Both the position numbers and the translations under genes were made by a program. A stretch of 64,000 nucleotides of DNA from Hygrophila difformis. Taxonomy: Eukaryota; Streptophyta; Magnoliopsida; Lamiales; Acanthaceae. Positions 35,455 to 47,227 of this stretch are shown here, piece after piece. Within the stretch, counting starts at the first letter, position 1; every line of letters begins with the position of its first letter. The stretch spans positions 29,689,849 through 29,753,848 of the forward strand of contig JAOANR010000005.1 in the NCBI GenBank assembly GCA_030278955.1, read 5' to 3'. The notes beneath the pieces were generated by a model. It searched no databases. It worked only from the letters and a program-made list of their open reading frames with translations, and had not been told where the DNA came from.

Positions 35455-35480
35455 CAACGAAAATATGAAAACAAACAAAT
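34310..35480. repeat. TAA/AAT-rich low-complexity region in MULE-1
   Basis: About 1.2 kb made almost wholly of AAT and AAC-type triplets. Pure AAT runs lie at about 35203-35265 and 35408-35452. It lies between the transposase coding start and the right terminus. No gene. Confidence 0.9.
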
Positions 35481-35930
35481 TAAACCTTAGTTGTTCTACT
35501 GTAATGATAATTAACAACATAAAACATAAAATTTAAGAATAAATCCTAAAAATTAAGACTGTTTCGGCATTTTTAATACTAATATACCATATTTTTAACT
35601 AAATTAATATTACTCATTGTGCTACTAACAATTACACATCTATATTTGGTATTAACATAAACACAAACAACACAAAAACAACATTTTAAACTAATACTAC
35701 AACATATTTAACTACTCACTGCATTTAAGCACTTAATAATCGGAATTACTAAACAAAGCATACTAAAAATTATACCTCACAGCAAAATTGAGGCCGTAAA
35801 CAGCAACAATGCCCTTGGATCTCAAGGCTCCCTTCCAAAATGCAGCAACAATACTCCCTTCAAGTTTGAGAAATGAAGCTGTGCATGTGTGCAACTTAGA
35901 TCCGAAATTTATTGACTTCAAATTAATGGT
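35480..35930 (-). other. Transcribed-leader candidate of the transposase
   Basis: AT-rich to about 35775, then a mixed-composition block at 35785-35930 before the terminal repeat. On the minus strand the block ends TTTGCTGTGAG|GTATAAT, a possible 5' splice site. It could be a non-coding first exon whose promoter lies in the terminal repeat. Position and splice site only; no proof. Confidence 0.3.
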
Positions 35931-35934
35931 GGGT

Positions 35935-36432
35935 GGTCAGCAATTATTCCAGGGTCGGAAGCGGGTTCGACATCGAACCCACTAGGGTCGAGACGACCAC
36001 CACTGACCTCCGGTCCCCACAAATGGCAGAGAATCTTAGGAAGGGTCGACTTCGACCCCAAAGGTTCGACTACGACCCGGGGTTCGAGGATCTTCGACGG
36101 GTTCGTCAATGTCACGACCCGACCCCGGGTTCACGTGCCGGGTTCGTCAATGTTACGACCCCGACCCCGTGTATCTTGGGCCCACCATACCACCCACGTG
36201 TCCCTCCCGTTCGTGCTGACTACACCCAGGGACCGACCCCGACCCTCTCTAATCTCACGAACCCGGGTTTCTTAATCCCCATTATTAATTAAGCCCGGGT
36301 TCGACTTCTTCCACAGGGTTCGACGTCGACCCTATTGTCGACCCAGGGTCGTTTTTGACTTTTCGGGCATAAAAGTATAGGTTTTTTTGCGGCGGTCAAA
36401 AAAGATAATGACAGGCACCTGACAGGGTACTG
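35935..36432 (-). repeat. MULE-1 right terminal and subterminal region
   Basis: 36272-36432 is the terminal inverted repeat. 35935-36271 continues with GGTTCGACATCGAACCC, GGTCGACTTCGACCCC and similar short palindromic GTCGAC/TTCGA words. These are CpG-rich and likely to bind the transposase or promote the minus-strand gene. Confidence 0.8.
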
Positions 36433-36748
36433 CAATTTGGAACCCTTAATAAATTATGTAAAAACAATCTAATCTCCTAGAGACTCGAACCGCCATACTC
36501 GAAATCTTTATCAACCCAACTATTAATTATAATATTTGTGTTAATGTGCAACACTTGCAGGCATGTGCGGAGAGACCTTTTCTGTAATGTTTCGCAGATG
36601 TGTAATGTATATGGTCTTTTTTGTGATGGTTGTTGGTAGCTCTCACGAGGGGGCATCCTTCCAATGACAAGGTATAATGGGAGCAATGTGATAAAATGGT
36701 GGGGGATTATTATCACCCTTTCCATAACTTGTTAGTTACTTTTACTTA

Positions 36749-37145
36749 GGGTCTGTTCTGCACGTAGCTTTTGGGAGCTTTTGGTAGCTTTAGCTTTTAT
36801 TTTAAAACAAAAGCCCCGTTCTGCACACTAGCTTTTAGGAGCTTATGAGAGCTTTTGGAAGCTTCTTTTTAGAAGCTACTTGTAGAGCTTAAAAAAAAAA
36901 GCTCCTAGCTTATTGTTGAGCAATTACAATTTTATCCCAATAACCAACTCACTACCCAATAGTCTACATAAATGTTTGTCCTTTTATGTCATTTCATACA
37001 TTTTTTTACAGCTACAGCTTGTTGTACAGAACACTTAAATAAAACTGACAGCTACAGCTCCCACAACTCCCTACAGCTTCAGCTCCCTACAGCTCCAGCT
37101 CGCAGCTACAGCTCACAGCTACAGCTCTGCGTGCAGAACAGACCC
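36749..37145. mobile_element. Tourist-like (PIF/Harbinger) MITE
   Basis: Terminal inverted repeats GGGTCTGTTCTGCACG and CGTGCAGAACAGACCC are exact and flanked by TTA (36746-36748 and 37146-37148), the usual target duplication of this superfamily. The 397-bp interior is full of AGCT words (AGCTACAGCTC, GAGCTTTTGG). Confidence 0.9.
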
Positions 37146-37148
37146 TTA

Positions 37149-38077
37149 GCATAGATTTTACTGTGGTTTATTTATACTTTTGTTTCTAGTTACTTATAAT
37201 ACTCACAAATAAAAGGGAGTAATAAATTATAAAAGCAAAAGTAATTATGTATATTTAGAATAAAATTGACAATCGAAGTTAAAAGTAAATATTCTCTATA
37301 ATTGCTATTCAAAACAAATTTAAAAACTAATCGCAACAAAAAATTGATATTAAAATAAAATATTATATTTACCAAGTTTAAATTAAATAATGAAAAACTT
37401 AAAGAATTTCATAAGGATTTCTAATGGAATCTTATTTGAAATCCATTACCCTCTCTATTGTTCAATTGCAAGGTATGTTGTTGAGTACAGTATATTCCTA
37501 TAATTGGGATAATGTTTTGGTTTGATTCATAAGTCCTATGGCCACACATCATTTCTTGAAAAGTTTTGAATTTTACTAGTTGTCTTAGTGATCAATACTA
37601 TAGTGTAGTACGCACTATATTTTTACTCGTAATTTTGGCGGATGTGCCATTTTTTCTCCCAATAGAGTTTCTTTCTTGCACTGAATATTTCGTTGCTGCA
37701 AATTATCTTTAAATAGAGTTTATTTCATTCCTCTGGAGCATCAAGGTCGATCAAATCCAATAACATTCCATTTCTTTTGCCTTCACAGTACGCTCTCTTG
37801 CTTCCATTTATTTGTCATTAACTAAATTAAGAATCTAATGGTGTTACAGTTTGGAAGAGGAGTTTCAAGCCAAAACAACAATCGATGTGGGATCTTAACA
37901 GATGGAAACTAACTTGACCATAAGTTCTATTACCTTATTGGTTGATTAATTCAATACGCGGCAGCAGATGCAATGATCCTTTAAGTGGGGTAGCTAATGG
38001 GTTTTTCATTTGCCAAGACGAATGCGAATGATACTCAAATTTACCAGATATGAGAATGTCTCCAATGGAGAGACTAA
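37149..38077. other. AT-rich intergenic stretch
   Basis: No gene or clear repeat recognised. Confidence 0.4.
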
Positions 38078-38385
38078 ACCCTATTCTCTAGGCCTTAAAT
38101 AAGCCGTCTTGATCTGAAGTTTATAAGATCCGGTATGGTCAGATCTGAATTTGTCTGGTCTGGTCTAAACGTTTCTGGTCTGAGCTGTATTGGTCTGTCT
38201 GGTCCGATCTGATCTGATCTTATTTATGTTATTAGAATGATTTGATCTGATCTGATTTGGTGTTGTCTGAATGTGTCTAGTATGATCTTATTTAATCTGT
38301 TCTGATCTTAACGTTTCATATCTGATATGGTCTCATCTGATTTTAATAAAAATAAGTAACAAGTCCTGAAAATAAGGCTCACATG
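38078..38385. mobile_element. MITE-like element with GATCTGATCTG core
   Basis: The core from about 38112 is a loose repeat of GGTCTGATCTGA words. The ends (CCCTATTCTCTAGGCC and CCTGAAAATAAGGCTCAC) are partly inverted, and a second copy with similar ends is at 55414-55585 in the opposite orientation. Borders are approximate. Confidence 0.45.
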
Positions 38386-38467
38386 GTTTTGTCCGGGTTA
38401 AGAGGGTTATGGGTTTTGGTAAATGTGTTGGAGTTACTAAAGTAGATTCAGGTGATTTTGTAAATAA

Positions 38468-39693
38468 GAGTTAATAATCATTTTAGACCATAACAAGGAG
38501 TCATTTCCAGTTTTTATCCACAACAAGTTTGAATTATGATTTTAGGCCATAACAATCCATTTTTGTTCAATTTTAGGCCATCCAGTCTTTTTAAAATAAT
38601 AATTGACCCATGAACTCTAGTTTTATTACACTTTGACCCCATCAGTTGACTTACCAACTTTTGCCCTATTGCACTTTGCCCCAACTTTAGATTTTTCATT
38701 AAATTTAGTCCAATGACAGCCCATCATGCTTCCGTTAATTAAATTAAGCCATAAACTTCATACCTCGGGTTTGACCGCCTTGTTTCCGGGTTTCCTAAGC
38801 TCCGGAATTTTATAGACTTCCTCCAACCACGCAGCCGCGATCGATGGTTCATCGATTCATGGCTCCTTCATCAACTAACAACACATTCCTATTTCGTTTC
38901 CTACATTAGGACGTAATTAAGATATGTGTAAAGGATTTTAACTAATTTATTCGAATATTTGGAATACTGGAAGCCTGGATTTTATTAAAGAAATAGTAAA
39001 AATATTATTTAAAGATAATTTCCCCTAATGGAGAAGACAGACAATTAGTTCAAGTTATTTCGAGATCTCCTCTGTTTCTTGATTCAGGTTAACTATTTTT
39101 CAAGGGAAAATCAATACCCGGTTCCATAATCTTGAATCGTCTTTTGGATTTTCCTTAAATTCTGTGAGAACTTAGAGCTATCCGGATCGATTTCTTTCCA
39201 ATCAATTCCTCATATTTTTTATGGAAAGAAATTCTTTTAATAGTATCTTGTCTCTTGGCCAAGTTCATGAATTTCCTCTGGAAATTTCAAATTTTTATTT
39301 CCAAAATTTGGAAATAACTCGTAGGTTTCAAATTATTTGAATCCATAAATAATTAAATCTTCTCCATTAAGAGATAAAATATTATAAATAATATAATTAA
39401 TATGTTTTTCAATAAAACCTAGGCTTTGATACCAATTTTTAAGCGCATTAGATGTCATTTACATAATGAAAATTAAGTATATTGAGAAAAGATTAAAGTA
39501 AATAAAGTCAAATTTTCCTCGGGTTTAAATGAAAGAAAGGAAAAGTTGTTAGGGTTATTTATTAATTTCAAATAGGTCCAATGACCTAAGTTTTACAAAA
39601 CTGTGTTTGTATGGCCTGTTTTCATAATTGTAACTTGTTATGGTCTAAAAGTGGAATAGCCTCCTTGTTATGGCCCCTTTTAAACATTAACCC
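38468..39693. mobile_element. Non-autonomous Mutator-type element, family CCATAACAAGG, copy 1
   Basis: Inverted ends share CCATAACAAGGAG about 20 bp in from each tip. Flanked by the 9-bp duplication tgtaaataa (38459-38467 and 39694-39702), as expected for MULEs. 1226 bp, no transposase. The interior around 38760-38880 is GC-richer and may be acquired sequence. A second family member is at 53273-55079. Confidence 0.8.
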
Positions 39694-39702
39694 TGTAAAT
39701 AA

Positions 39703-39972
39703 ATAATTATACAAACTCCAACTAACAACGTAAAGTTTTTTTTTTTTTTTTTTTTTTTTTTTAAGGAATAGATGTTGGATAAAAATTTGAAATAACAATT
39801 AAAAAAGATATATTTTACGAAAGGTGGAAAGTTTGAAAATATAGGATCAAAAATTAGAAAGAGAATAAACAATGAGATCAAAAATGGAATTTTCCTGAAT
39901 ACGAGCGTTTATATCGAATATAGCTAGAAGGGCCAAAATTAAACATGAATGAAGATATCCTCAACAATATAA
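39703..39972. other. AT-rich spacer with poly(T)
   Basis: Contains a long T run at about 39737-39762 and nothing else recognisable. Confidence 0.4.
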
Positions 39973-40854
39973 TTTTTTTTTTTTTTTTTTCGGGAGAAAG
40001 GAGGGCCGAAGCCAATCTTATTCAAAGGGATTGTTGAACGTTACATGAACCAGCAATATCTCTCAGAAAAGCATCCAAAATATAATCTGGGGGCCTACCT
40101 AACCGTTCCACCCCAAGGATAGAACCAAGGTTGTTAAGATCGGGATCTTATACATGATCATTTTACTCTTTGCAAGATCGGGATCGTATGATGGAATTGG
40201 GATCCTAAGATCTTATGAAATTACAGTAATGGATAAACTCGATCAATTATGCATACTAACAAGTAAATGCATTATTTCGTATGTTTGTGAATCTTGCAAG
40301 TTAATTAATAGAATTACAAAACAGTACAAAAACATCACAATTAAACATAAAATATTTCCACATATATACATATTATGTTTTTTTTTACACATCATACCTC
40401 CGGAGTACAAGTTCTTAAGTTTAAAAATAAAGAAAATAAGTTACTTTGATCTCAAATCATAAAATACTAAAAAAATTTATGTGTTAAAGAGGGTATGATC
40501 GTAAGATCGTAGAAGCATTTAAGGAAGTATAACATTCTATGACCAGGATTGAAATCTTATCAAGATCTTACTAATTTTAAGACCCTACAAGTATCGGGAT
40601 CGTTTTAGAGATGTGTGATCGTAAAATCGTAAGATCCTAAGATTAGGATCTTAACAATTATGGATAGAACTATTCCTTCTAACCAAAGAATTAGCTCTTC
40701 TATTGCACTCTCAAGGAATATGCTTAAAAATTAAGTGCCAACACCATTTTTGCAATTCCCTAATCTGAGCCAGGACTTTAACTTGGGGACTATCAGAGGT
40801 GTCTTCAGATTGTAGAAGCTCAATGATCTCTTTATTGTCGGCTTCAAATCCGTT
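39973..40854 (-). mobile_element. 3' part of a minus-strand LINE, interrupted by two insertions
   Basis: A T run at 39973-39990 is the poly(A) tail of a minus-strand LINE. At 40671-40854 the minus strand reads NGFEADNKEIIELLQ, then LAQIRELQKWCWH and FKHIPRECN-type sequence, the second half of a plant L1 RNase H. It is split by a small Mutator-type element (40126-40661) and cut at 40859 by the Copia insertion. Its upstream part seems to resume right of the Copia element (50660-50900). Confidence 0.65.
40126..40661. mobile_element. Small Mutator-type MITE with TTGTTAAGATC ends
   Basis: Inverted ends share TTGTTAAGATC, and GATC/TAAGATC words recur inward. The 9-bp duplication ggatagaac flanks it at 40117-40125 and 40662-40670. 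536 bp, AT-rich, no convincing gene. Confidence 0.75.
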
Positions 40855-40859
40855 GTTTT

Positions 40860-41793
40860 TGTTAATACCCATATTTTGAGATAATGTGTTCCAACCCAAT
40901 GATGAACACTAGATAGGTTCCCTTCCTCAAATCTTATCCGCGCGGTATTATTGGCATGGGATTTCCTGTGATCGGATAAGGTCGTCTCTGCATGGCAAGA
41001 AGAATCTCCCAACGGTCATCTGGTCTTTCTCAAGATGGGCGGTCTATACAAGGCATTCATATCCTACCATCTATGGGAAGGCGTCGGCTATGGAAGGAGG
41101 AAGATTTCCTGGATCGGATTATCTCCTTCCATTGCAAGAGGATTTCGAATGACCCTTTACGAAGGACTGATTAGAATGGACGAATACACCTCTTGGCTAT
41201 TATCCTTCTTATGCTCTAAAACGTGTGAGAAATCCTTGGACAATCTCTTCACCTCATCTGCAAGATTCATCACTTGTGAAAGGGATTGCCGCTTGAGTGA
41301 TTATTTCTATCGTCATATACATTGAACCCTTGATTGATTTCGACACGATTCGATCAAGGGAAACACTCAAGATTGTGTCACCAAGATACTACCCTTCATT
41401 GCTACATCAAAGGGAGGATCCTTTACAGGTTCACTCAAGGGAAACTTGGAGAAGGAGTCTTCAAGGGGTCGAAGCAGAATCGGAGCATTCTCACCAGAAA
41501 AGGGAGTTTCTGGTACCATCGATCATCCACTTGGGTGTTGGAGTAAAAGGTTACTGGTTCACTATTGTTCGTGTTGTAACGTGGTGTTCGAACACATAGT
41601 GGAATACTCCTGGATTGGTATCCCCCAGACGTAGGCCTTGGGCCGAACTGGGTCAACAACTCTCTGTTTGTTCTTGTTTCTTTACTGCACTTATTTACCT
41701 TTGAGTACTAACCTTCTAACAAGTCTTTTAAGTGTGCGATTGAACAAACAGTTGTGGTTAAAGTTTCTAATCTTGACGTATAAGGGACCAACA
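40860..41793 (+). repeat. 5' LTR of the Copia element
   Basis: Starts TGTTAATACCC and ends GGGACCAACA (TG...CA). 934 bp, same length as the 3' LTR. Confidence 0.96.
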
Positions 41794-41795
41794 AG

Positions 41796-41807
41796 TGGTA
41801 TCAGAGC
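41796..41807 (+). promoter_or_regulatory. Primer binding site (initiator tRNA-Met)
   Basis: TGGTATCAGAGC, two bases after the 5' LTR, is complementary to the 3' end of plant initiator tRNA-Met. Confidence 0.95.
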
Positions 41808-41840
41808 ACACACACCTTCGGGTGAGATCCAAACGTCAAG

Positions 41841-43649
41841 ATGAGTCGAGAAGGAGGAAACATTTCCAGGCCACCTTTGCTAGATGGAACGAATTTTTCT
41901 TATTGGAAGACCAGGATGAGGGCCTTTCTCATGGCCATTGATGAAGGTGTTTGGGATGCTGTTGAAACCAAGTTCGAACGTCCCACTGTGGAGGACGATG
42001 AAGGTGTCAAAACACCCAAACCCAAGGACAAATGGACTGCGGAAGAAAAGACCCTATCATCCATGAACTCCAAGGCTCTTAATGCTATTTTCAATGGAGT
42101 CACTGAAGATCAATACAAGCTTATCTTCGCGTGTGACACGGCGTATGACGCATGGGAAGTACTGGTAAACTCCCATGAAGGTATGGCCTCTGTTAGATCT
42201 TCCAAATTAATCTCCATTGAATCTCAATTTCATAAACTCGTTATGGATGAAAATGAAAGCATTGTTAGCTATGTTGGTAGAATTCGTGACTTGACCAACC
42301 AGGCACATCAACTTGGGAAAACCTATTCCCAAAAAGAATTGGTAAGAAAGATTGTAGGAACTATTCCCGACAGGTTTAACCCCAAGATTGCTGCCCTAGA
42401 ACTCTACAAGGATTACTCCACTATGCAAGTGGATGAACTAATGGGGATACTCCAGTCTTGGGAAATGGATCATTGCAAGGAGGTTGGTGGCAAAAGGATA
42501 GCCTTCAAGGCCGAATCAAAGGTGGTGACTGACAAGGAAGCCGAGATTGATAGTGATCACAGTGATGATGACGAGATCTCCCTTCTCACAAAGAGATTGG
42601 CCAGACTTCTCAAGAATAAGAAAGGGAAGGAAGGTTTTTCTAGTGGGAAGGGCGATGGATCAAACTCCAGAAGAGATTCCAAAAGGAGATCCAAATCCTA
42701 TGGCAAGGATCAACAGTCCGAAGAAAGGCCCAAGGGACCAGAATGCTACGAATGCAGAGGTTTTGGTCACATTAGGGCCGATTGTGGAAATCTAAAGAAG
42801 AAGGATAAGAAGACCTACCACATCACCTTTAGTGATCATGATGAGGAACCTGAATGCAGTGAGGGAGAATCTGAGCATGGGATTGCTCTCATGGCTCCAG
42901 GATCATGGGATTCAGACTCATGTTCGGACACTGAGTCACAACACGGTACTGATTCTAACCCTTTGAATAATGACTTCACTAATCATGATTGTGCCTCTCT
43001 TAGCAGCAAAGAAGCAGACAAAATAGAGCGTCTCACAGACCTCTATAATGAAATTTTTGAGAAATTAGAAACTTCTATGACCGAGATAGAAGATCTGCAA
43101 AGAACCAATCAGGATCTTAGAGATGAGGTCGAAAGGCTCCTGGACGAGAACAAAGCCTTACTAGCTAAGGCTGAAGCAGTATCCATCCACGTGACTGAAC
43201 TTGAGGCTGGAATTCTCTTTGAAAAAGAGGAAAAGGAAAAGATGTCCACCAAGCATGATTTAGTTACTGTGGAAATCACTGAACTCCGGGAGAAACTCAG
43301 CAGATCTGAAAAGATTCTGTCGGACATGAATAAAGGGAAGGCCAAACTCGATGACGCTCTAGCAGCTGGAAAATCTCATGGGAACAGGCGAGGTCTTGGG
43401 TATAGCAACTTCAGTACTGCCTCTTCATCCAAAGGGAATATCAAGTTCGTAGCAGGAGGACAACTGAGTGACCGAGCCCCTTGTCAGAACACGAAGACTG
43501 TTCACAAAGGTCCTAAAGGGTATAATAAAAGGAGGAATTCATTCAAAGGACCTCTCATATGCGAATATTGCAAGTTCAGAGGGCACAAGACTGAACAATG
43601 TCGAAAGATCATCAAGGATCTTCTTGGGAAAACCGGTGAGATGGCCTAA
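41841..43649 (+). CDS. gag: Copia Gag polyprotein
   Basis: Forms the virus-like particle and binds the RNA genome. 602 residues with an intact frame. The N-terminus has the UBN2/Copia gag signature ([18 protein letters not shown], residues about 14-31). A CCHC knuckle [14 protein letters not shown] lies near residue 302 and a second, [14 protein letters not shown], near 574. A long charged heptad-like stretch between them (about 390-510) is probably a coiled coil. A large Gag with a coiled coil fits Sireviruses. The start ATG follows the primer site by 33 bases. The frame ends inside the region where pol is already open in another frame. Confidence 0.93.
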   Translation: MSREGGNISRPPLLDGTNFSYWKTRMRAFLMAIDEGVWDAVETKFERPTVEDDEGVKTPKPKDKWTAEEKTLSSMNSKALNAIFNGVTEDQYKLIFACDTAYDAWEVLVNSHEGMASVRSSKLISIESQFHKLVMDENESIVSYVGRIRDLTNQAHQLGKTYSQKELVRKIVGTIPDRFNPKIAALELYKDYSTMQVDELMGILQSWEMDHCKEVGGKRIAFKAESKVVTDKEAEIDSDHSDDDEISLLTKRLARLLKNKKGKEGFSSGKGDGSNSRRDSKRRSKSYGKDQQSEERPKGPECYECRGFGHIRADCGNLKKKDKKTYHITFSDHDEEPECSEGESEHGIALMAPGSWDSDSCSDTESQHGTDSNPLNNDFTNHDCASLSSKEADKIERLTDLYNEIFEKLETSMTEIEDLQRTNQDLRDEVERLLDENKALLAKAEAVSIHVTELEAGILFEKEEKEKMSTKHDLVTVEITELREKLSRSEKILSDMNKGKAKLDDALAAGKSHGNRRGLGYSNFSTASSSKGNIKFVAGGQLSDRAPCQNTKTVHKGPKGYNKRRNSFKGPLICEYCKFRGHKTEQCRKIIKDLLGKTGEMA

Positions 43650-46600
43650 TGAAGAACTCAAGAAGAGGATCTCCATAAGGCGTGAATGGGTCACCAAAAT
43701 CTCTGCAAGATGCAATGTGGCTTTCCTATCTTCTAGACAAAAGGGCAAGAATGCAACTTGGTACTTTGACAGTGGCTGTTCGAGGCACATGACAGGAGAC
43801 AAAGACGTCCTCAAACCATTCAAAGATATTGATGGTGGATCCGTGGTCTTTGGAAACGGTAAAAAGGGTCATCTCTCTGGACAAGGAACTCTCCATGGAG
43901 ATGGTCTACCTAAGCTCAACAATGTCTACTATGTGGAAGGATTGCATGCTAACCTCATTAGCATAAGTCAGCTATGCGATGATGACTTGACTGTATCCTT
44001 TAACAAAAAATATTGTGAAGTTCTCGACTCTAACAATGTATGCGTCATGAGGGGACTGAGATCTCGGAATGACTGCTATTTACTCGTACAAACTTGTAAT
44101 TTTGTGAAAGATGCAGGAAGCTCCCGAAATCTACTCTGGCATGAAAAGTTAGGTCATCTGAACTTCAGAGATCTGATCAAGTTGAGTAGGACAAGAGCTG
44201 TTCGTGGACTGCCAGACCTAAAGAAACATGACTCTGACTTTTGTGAAGATTGTGCCAAGAACAAGCAAACTCGGGTGTCCCATCCCGTGACTGAGCACAA
44301 TGCCACAACACACTGTCTGGAACTCCTACACATGGACCTCATTGGACCAACTGAAATTTCTAGTTTGGGATGTAAAAGGTACATTTTCGTTTGTGTAGAT
44401 GATTTTTCCAGATATACGTGGGTTGATTTTCTCAGGGAAAAGAGCGAAGCTTTCAAAGCCTTTATGAAACTGTGCAATCAAATTATGAACGAAAAGGACT
44501 GCAAAGTGAAGAGAATTCGTAGTGATCATGGGAAGGAATTCGAGAATCAAGCCTTCGAGGATTACTGTTCCAGCATTGGGATCAAACACGAGTTTTCAGC
44601 ACCAAAGACTCCTCAGCAGAATGGAGTAGTGGAGAGGAAGAACCGCACCTTGCAAGAAATGGCACGTGTCACGATGAACTCCAAGAAGGTTCCTGAGTTT
44701 CTTTGGGCAGAAGCAATCAACACGGCGTGCTATATGATAAATCGAGTGTATATCAGGCCTAAAACACTCATGACTCCATATGAATTATGGAAGGGTAAAA
44801 AGACTTCAATATCATATTTTCACATCTTTGGTTGCAAGTGTTTTGTGCTTAATGACAGGGAACACACCGGGAAGTTCAAAGAGAAAAGTGACGAGGGCAT
44901 CTTTGTTGGATACTCAACATCTAGCAAAGCCTTTCGAGTATACAACTCCAGAACCAGGAAGGTAATCGAATCCACAAATGTCATTGTGGAAGACGCGCCC
45001 AACAGAGGAACACCAGTCGAATCCCAAGAGGAGGATGCAGAGAAAGACACCCAAAGCTCTGGACAAACTCGATCTTTGTCTGGAGACAAGCAGGAAACCA
45101 CCACGGAGAGTGACGAGGTCCAACCCAGTGTTCAAACACCCGTTGGAACACCGTCACAGTCAGAGGTTGCTGCTCCCCAAGTCAGAATTCATCGTAATCA
45201 CAATCCAGATGATGTCATTGGGGACGTTCTTGAAGATCGGAGAACTCGTGTAAAGAAGAAGATCGACTATAGAGAATTTGCAGGATTACATTGCTTCACC
45301 TCAAGGATTGAACCCTCAAGGGTTGAAGAAGCTCTGCAAGACGAGAATTGGATCAATGCCATGCAGGAAGAACTCGCTCAGTTCGAGAGGAATGAAGTAT
45401 GGACCTTGGTCGAGCGTCCACATAACATCAACGTCATTGGCATGAAGTGGGTGTTCAAGAACAAAAGTGACGAGAATGGGAATGTGATTCGAAACAAAGC
45501 TAGACTCGTAGCTCAAGGGTACACCCAAGTGGAAGGAATAGACTACAGTGAGACCTTTGCACCCGTAGCAAGACTCGAGGCTGTAAGACTACTCCTTGCC
45601 ATTGCATGTTCGATGGGCTTCAAACTCTATCAGATGGACGTGAAGAGCGCCTTTTTAAATGGTTGGTTAAAAGAAGAAGTGTATGTGGAGCAACCCAAGG
45701 GCTTCGAAGACGCAGACTTCCCAGACCATGTCTTTCGGCTAAACAAAGCTCTCTACGGGCTTAAGCAAGCTCCTAGAGCATGGTATGAGAGGCTTTCAAA
45801 ATATCTATTGGAAAATGGATATAGAAGAGGAAGCACAGACAAGACCATGTTCATCAAGGAAGACTCCAAAGGGATCATTGTGGCTCAAGTCTATGTGGAT
45901 GACATCGTGTTCGGATCAACCTCCCATGTGCTCAAGGACAAGTTCATCGAGACTATGGGTAAGGAATTTGAGATGAGTATGGTAGGTGAACTGACATTCT
46001 TTCTTGGCATGCAGGTTACTCAGAGGAAGGAAGGTACCTTTCTGAATCAATCCAAGTATGCCAAAAGCATTGTCAAGAAATTTGGGCTGGAATCCAGTAA
46101 GCCTGTCCGAACACCTATTGGAACATCTGATAAGCTTCACAAGGATCCTACAGGGAAGAGTGTCGATCAAAAGATGTATCGAGGGATCATTGGGAGTCTC
46201 CTCTACCTTGCAGCTAGCAGACCTGACATCAGCTACGCTGTAGGAGTCTGTGCTAGGTACCAAGCAGATCCAAAGGAGTCTCATCTAAAGGCTGCAAAGA
46301 GAGTGATTCGATACATTGCTGGAACACCTGATTTGGGCATATGATACTCCAAAGAATCCAACTTACAGTTGATTGGATACACTGATGCAGATTGGGCTGG
46401 CAATGTAGACGATAGAAAAAGCACCACAGGAGGGTGTTTTTATGTTGGAACCAACTTGGTAAGCTGGTATAGCAAGAAACAGAATTCTATATCTCTCTCC
46501 ACGGCAGAAGCAGAGTATATTGCAGCAGGGAGTTGTTGTGCTCAGCTCTTATGGATGAGACAAATGATTAGTGACTATGGGATTGATCAAGATAAGCTAG

Positions 46601-46836
46601 TGGTTCTCTGCGACAACATGAGTGCAATAAGTATCTCAAGAAATCCAGTGCAACACAGTCGAACCAAGCACATTGATGTTAGACACCACTTTATTCGGGA
46701 ACTCGTGGAAGATGAAGTTGTGTCCCTGGAGTATGTTGGAACACAAGAACAGAACGCGTACATCTTTATCAAAGCCCTTGATGGAGATCGATTTGAAAAG
46801 CTGAGGCGGGAACTTGGCCTATGCACCATAGTCTAA
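43468..46836 (+). pseudogene. pol: Copia Pol (protease, integrase, RT, RNase H), one stop codon
   Basis: Open in the +1 frame relative to gag and overlapping its last 180 bp. Protease: [13 protein letters not shown] (about 43762). Integrase: H..H..C..C region ([11 protein letters not shown] ... FCEDCAKNK) and a DDE core with [15 protein letters not shown] and [10 protein letters not shown] (about 44330-44650). [33 protein letters not shown] and the catalytic YVDD at 45892-45903. RNase H: YTDADWAGN and STAEAEY, ending at 46836. A TGA at 46342-46344 lies where related elements have a Trp codon (DLGI*YSKES) between RT and RNase H. Otherwise the frame is intact. The gag/pol frame change could be programmed or a disabling indel. 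Confidence 0.93.
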
Positions 46837-47137
46837 GTTTCAGACAGGATCTTGGGGATCTCATTTGTCATCTTTAAAAACGGCTAAGTTTTTCCTATTT
46901 ATTTTATTTCCTATATCTTAGTCTATTATTCGAGATCCCATACTTATTACAAATTTCTATTGCAGAAAATACCTCCTCTTACCTTGACAGTTGCTCGACT
47001 AAAGAAGGAAGTTACCTTAATTTTTTGGTAACCGGCTACCTAGGAGGGATTCTATGATGATCTCACGCCTCCACTAATAGGGAAGTTTCCTTCCAAAACT
47101 TATTTTCAATTTTTTCTAGAAACTTTCCCCCGCGTCT

Positions 47138-47227
47138 CCCTCTCTCTCTCTTGCACTCGCTCTAGGTATTCTTGTCTCTCGAAGAACTCTCTACTCCCAT
47201 ACTCCCTCTCTTTCTCTCGCAGGAACA
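47138..47227 (+). promoter_or_regulatory. Candidate splice acceptor before ORF3
   Basis: A pyrimidine-rich run (CTCCCTCTCTTTCTCTCGCAG, written in parts: CTCCCTCTC then TTTCTCTCGCAG) ends in AG at 47221-47222, only five bases before the ORF3 ATG at 47228. Another CT-rich block lies at 47138-47160. This is what an acceptor for a spliced subgenomic RNA would look like. Inference only. Confidence 0.5.

Larger units (their letters stand above)
19746..36432. mobile_element. MULE-1: 16.7-kb Mutator-like element with protease and transposase genes
   Basis: The ends are long terminal inverted repeats (19746-19907 and 36272-36432, both starting CAGTACCCTGTCAGGTGCC when read inward). Inside are a MULE transposase on the minus strand and a DUF1985/C48 protease gene on the plus strand, arranged convergently. 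There are also ribosomal-protein fragments, an intronic minisatellite and long AT-rich filler. Plant MULEs with Ulp1-like proteases are known (Kaonashi and related groups). The 9 bases outside each end (aatatacga, caatttgga) do not match, so no target duplication is visible. Both genes read open on deduced splicing, so it may be, or recently have been, autonomous. Confidence 0.88.

Noticed and set aside
41035..41659. Several overlapping open frames in the Copia 5' LTR (repeated in the 3' LTR)
   Set aside because: LTRs are non-coding; the frames show no domain and both strands are open by chance.
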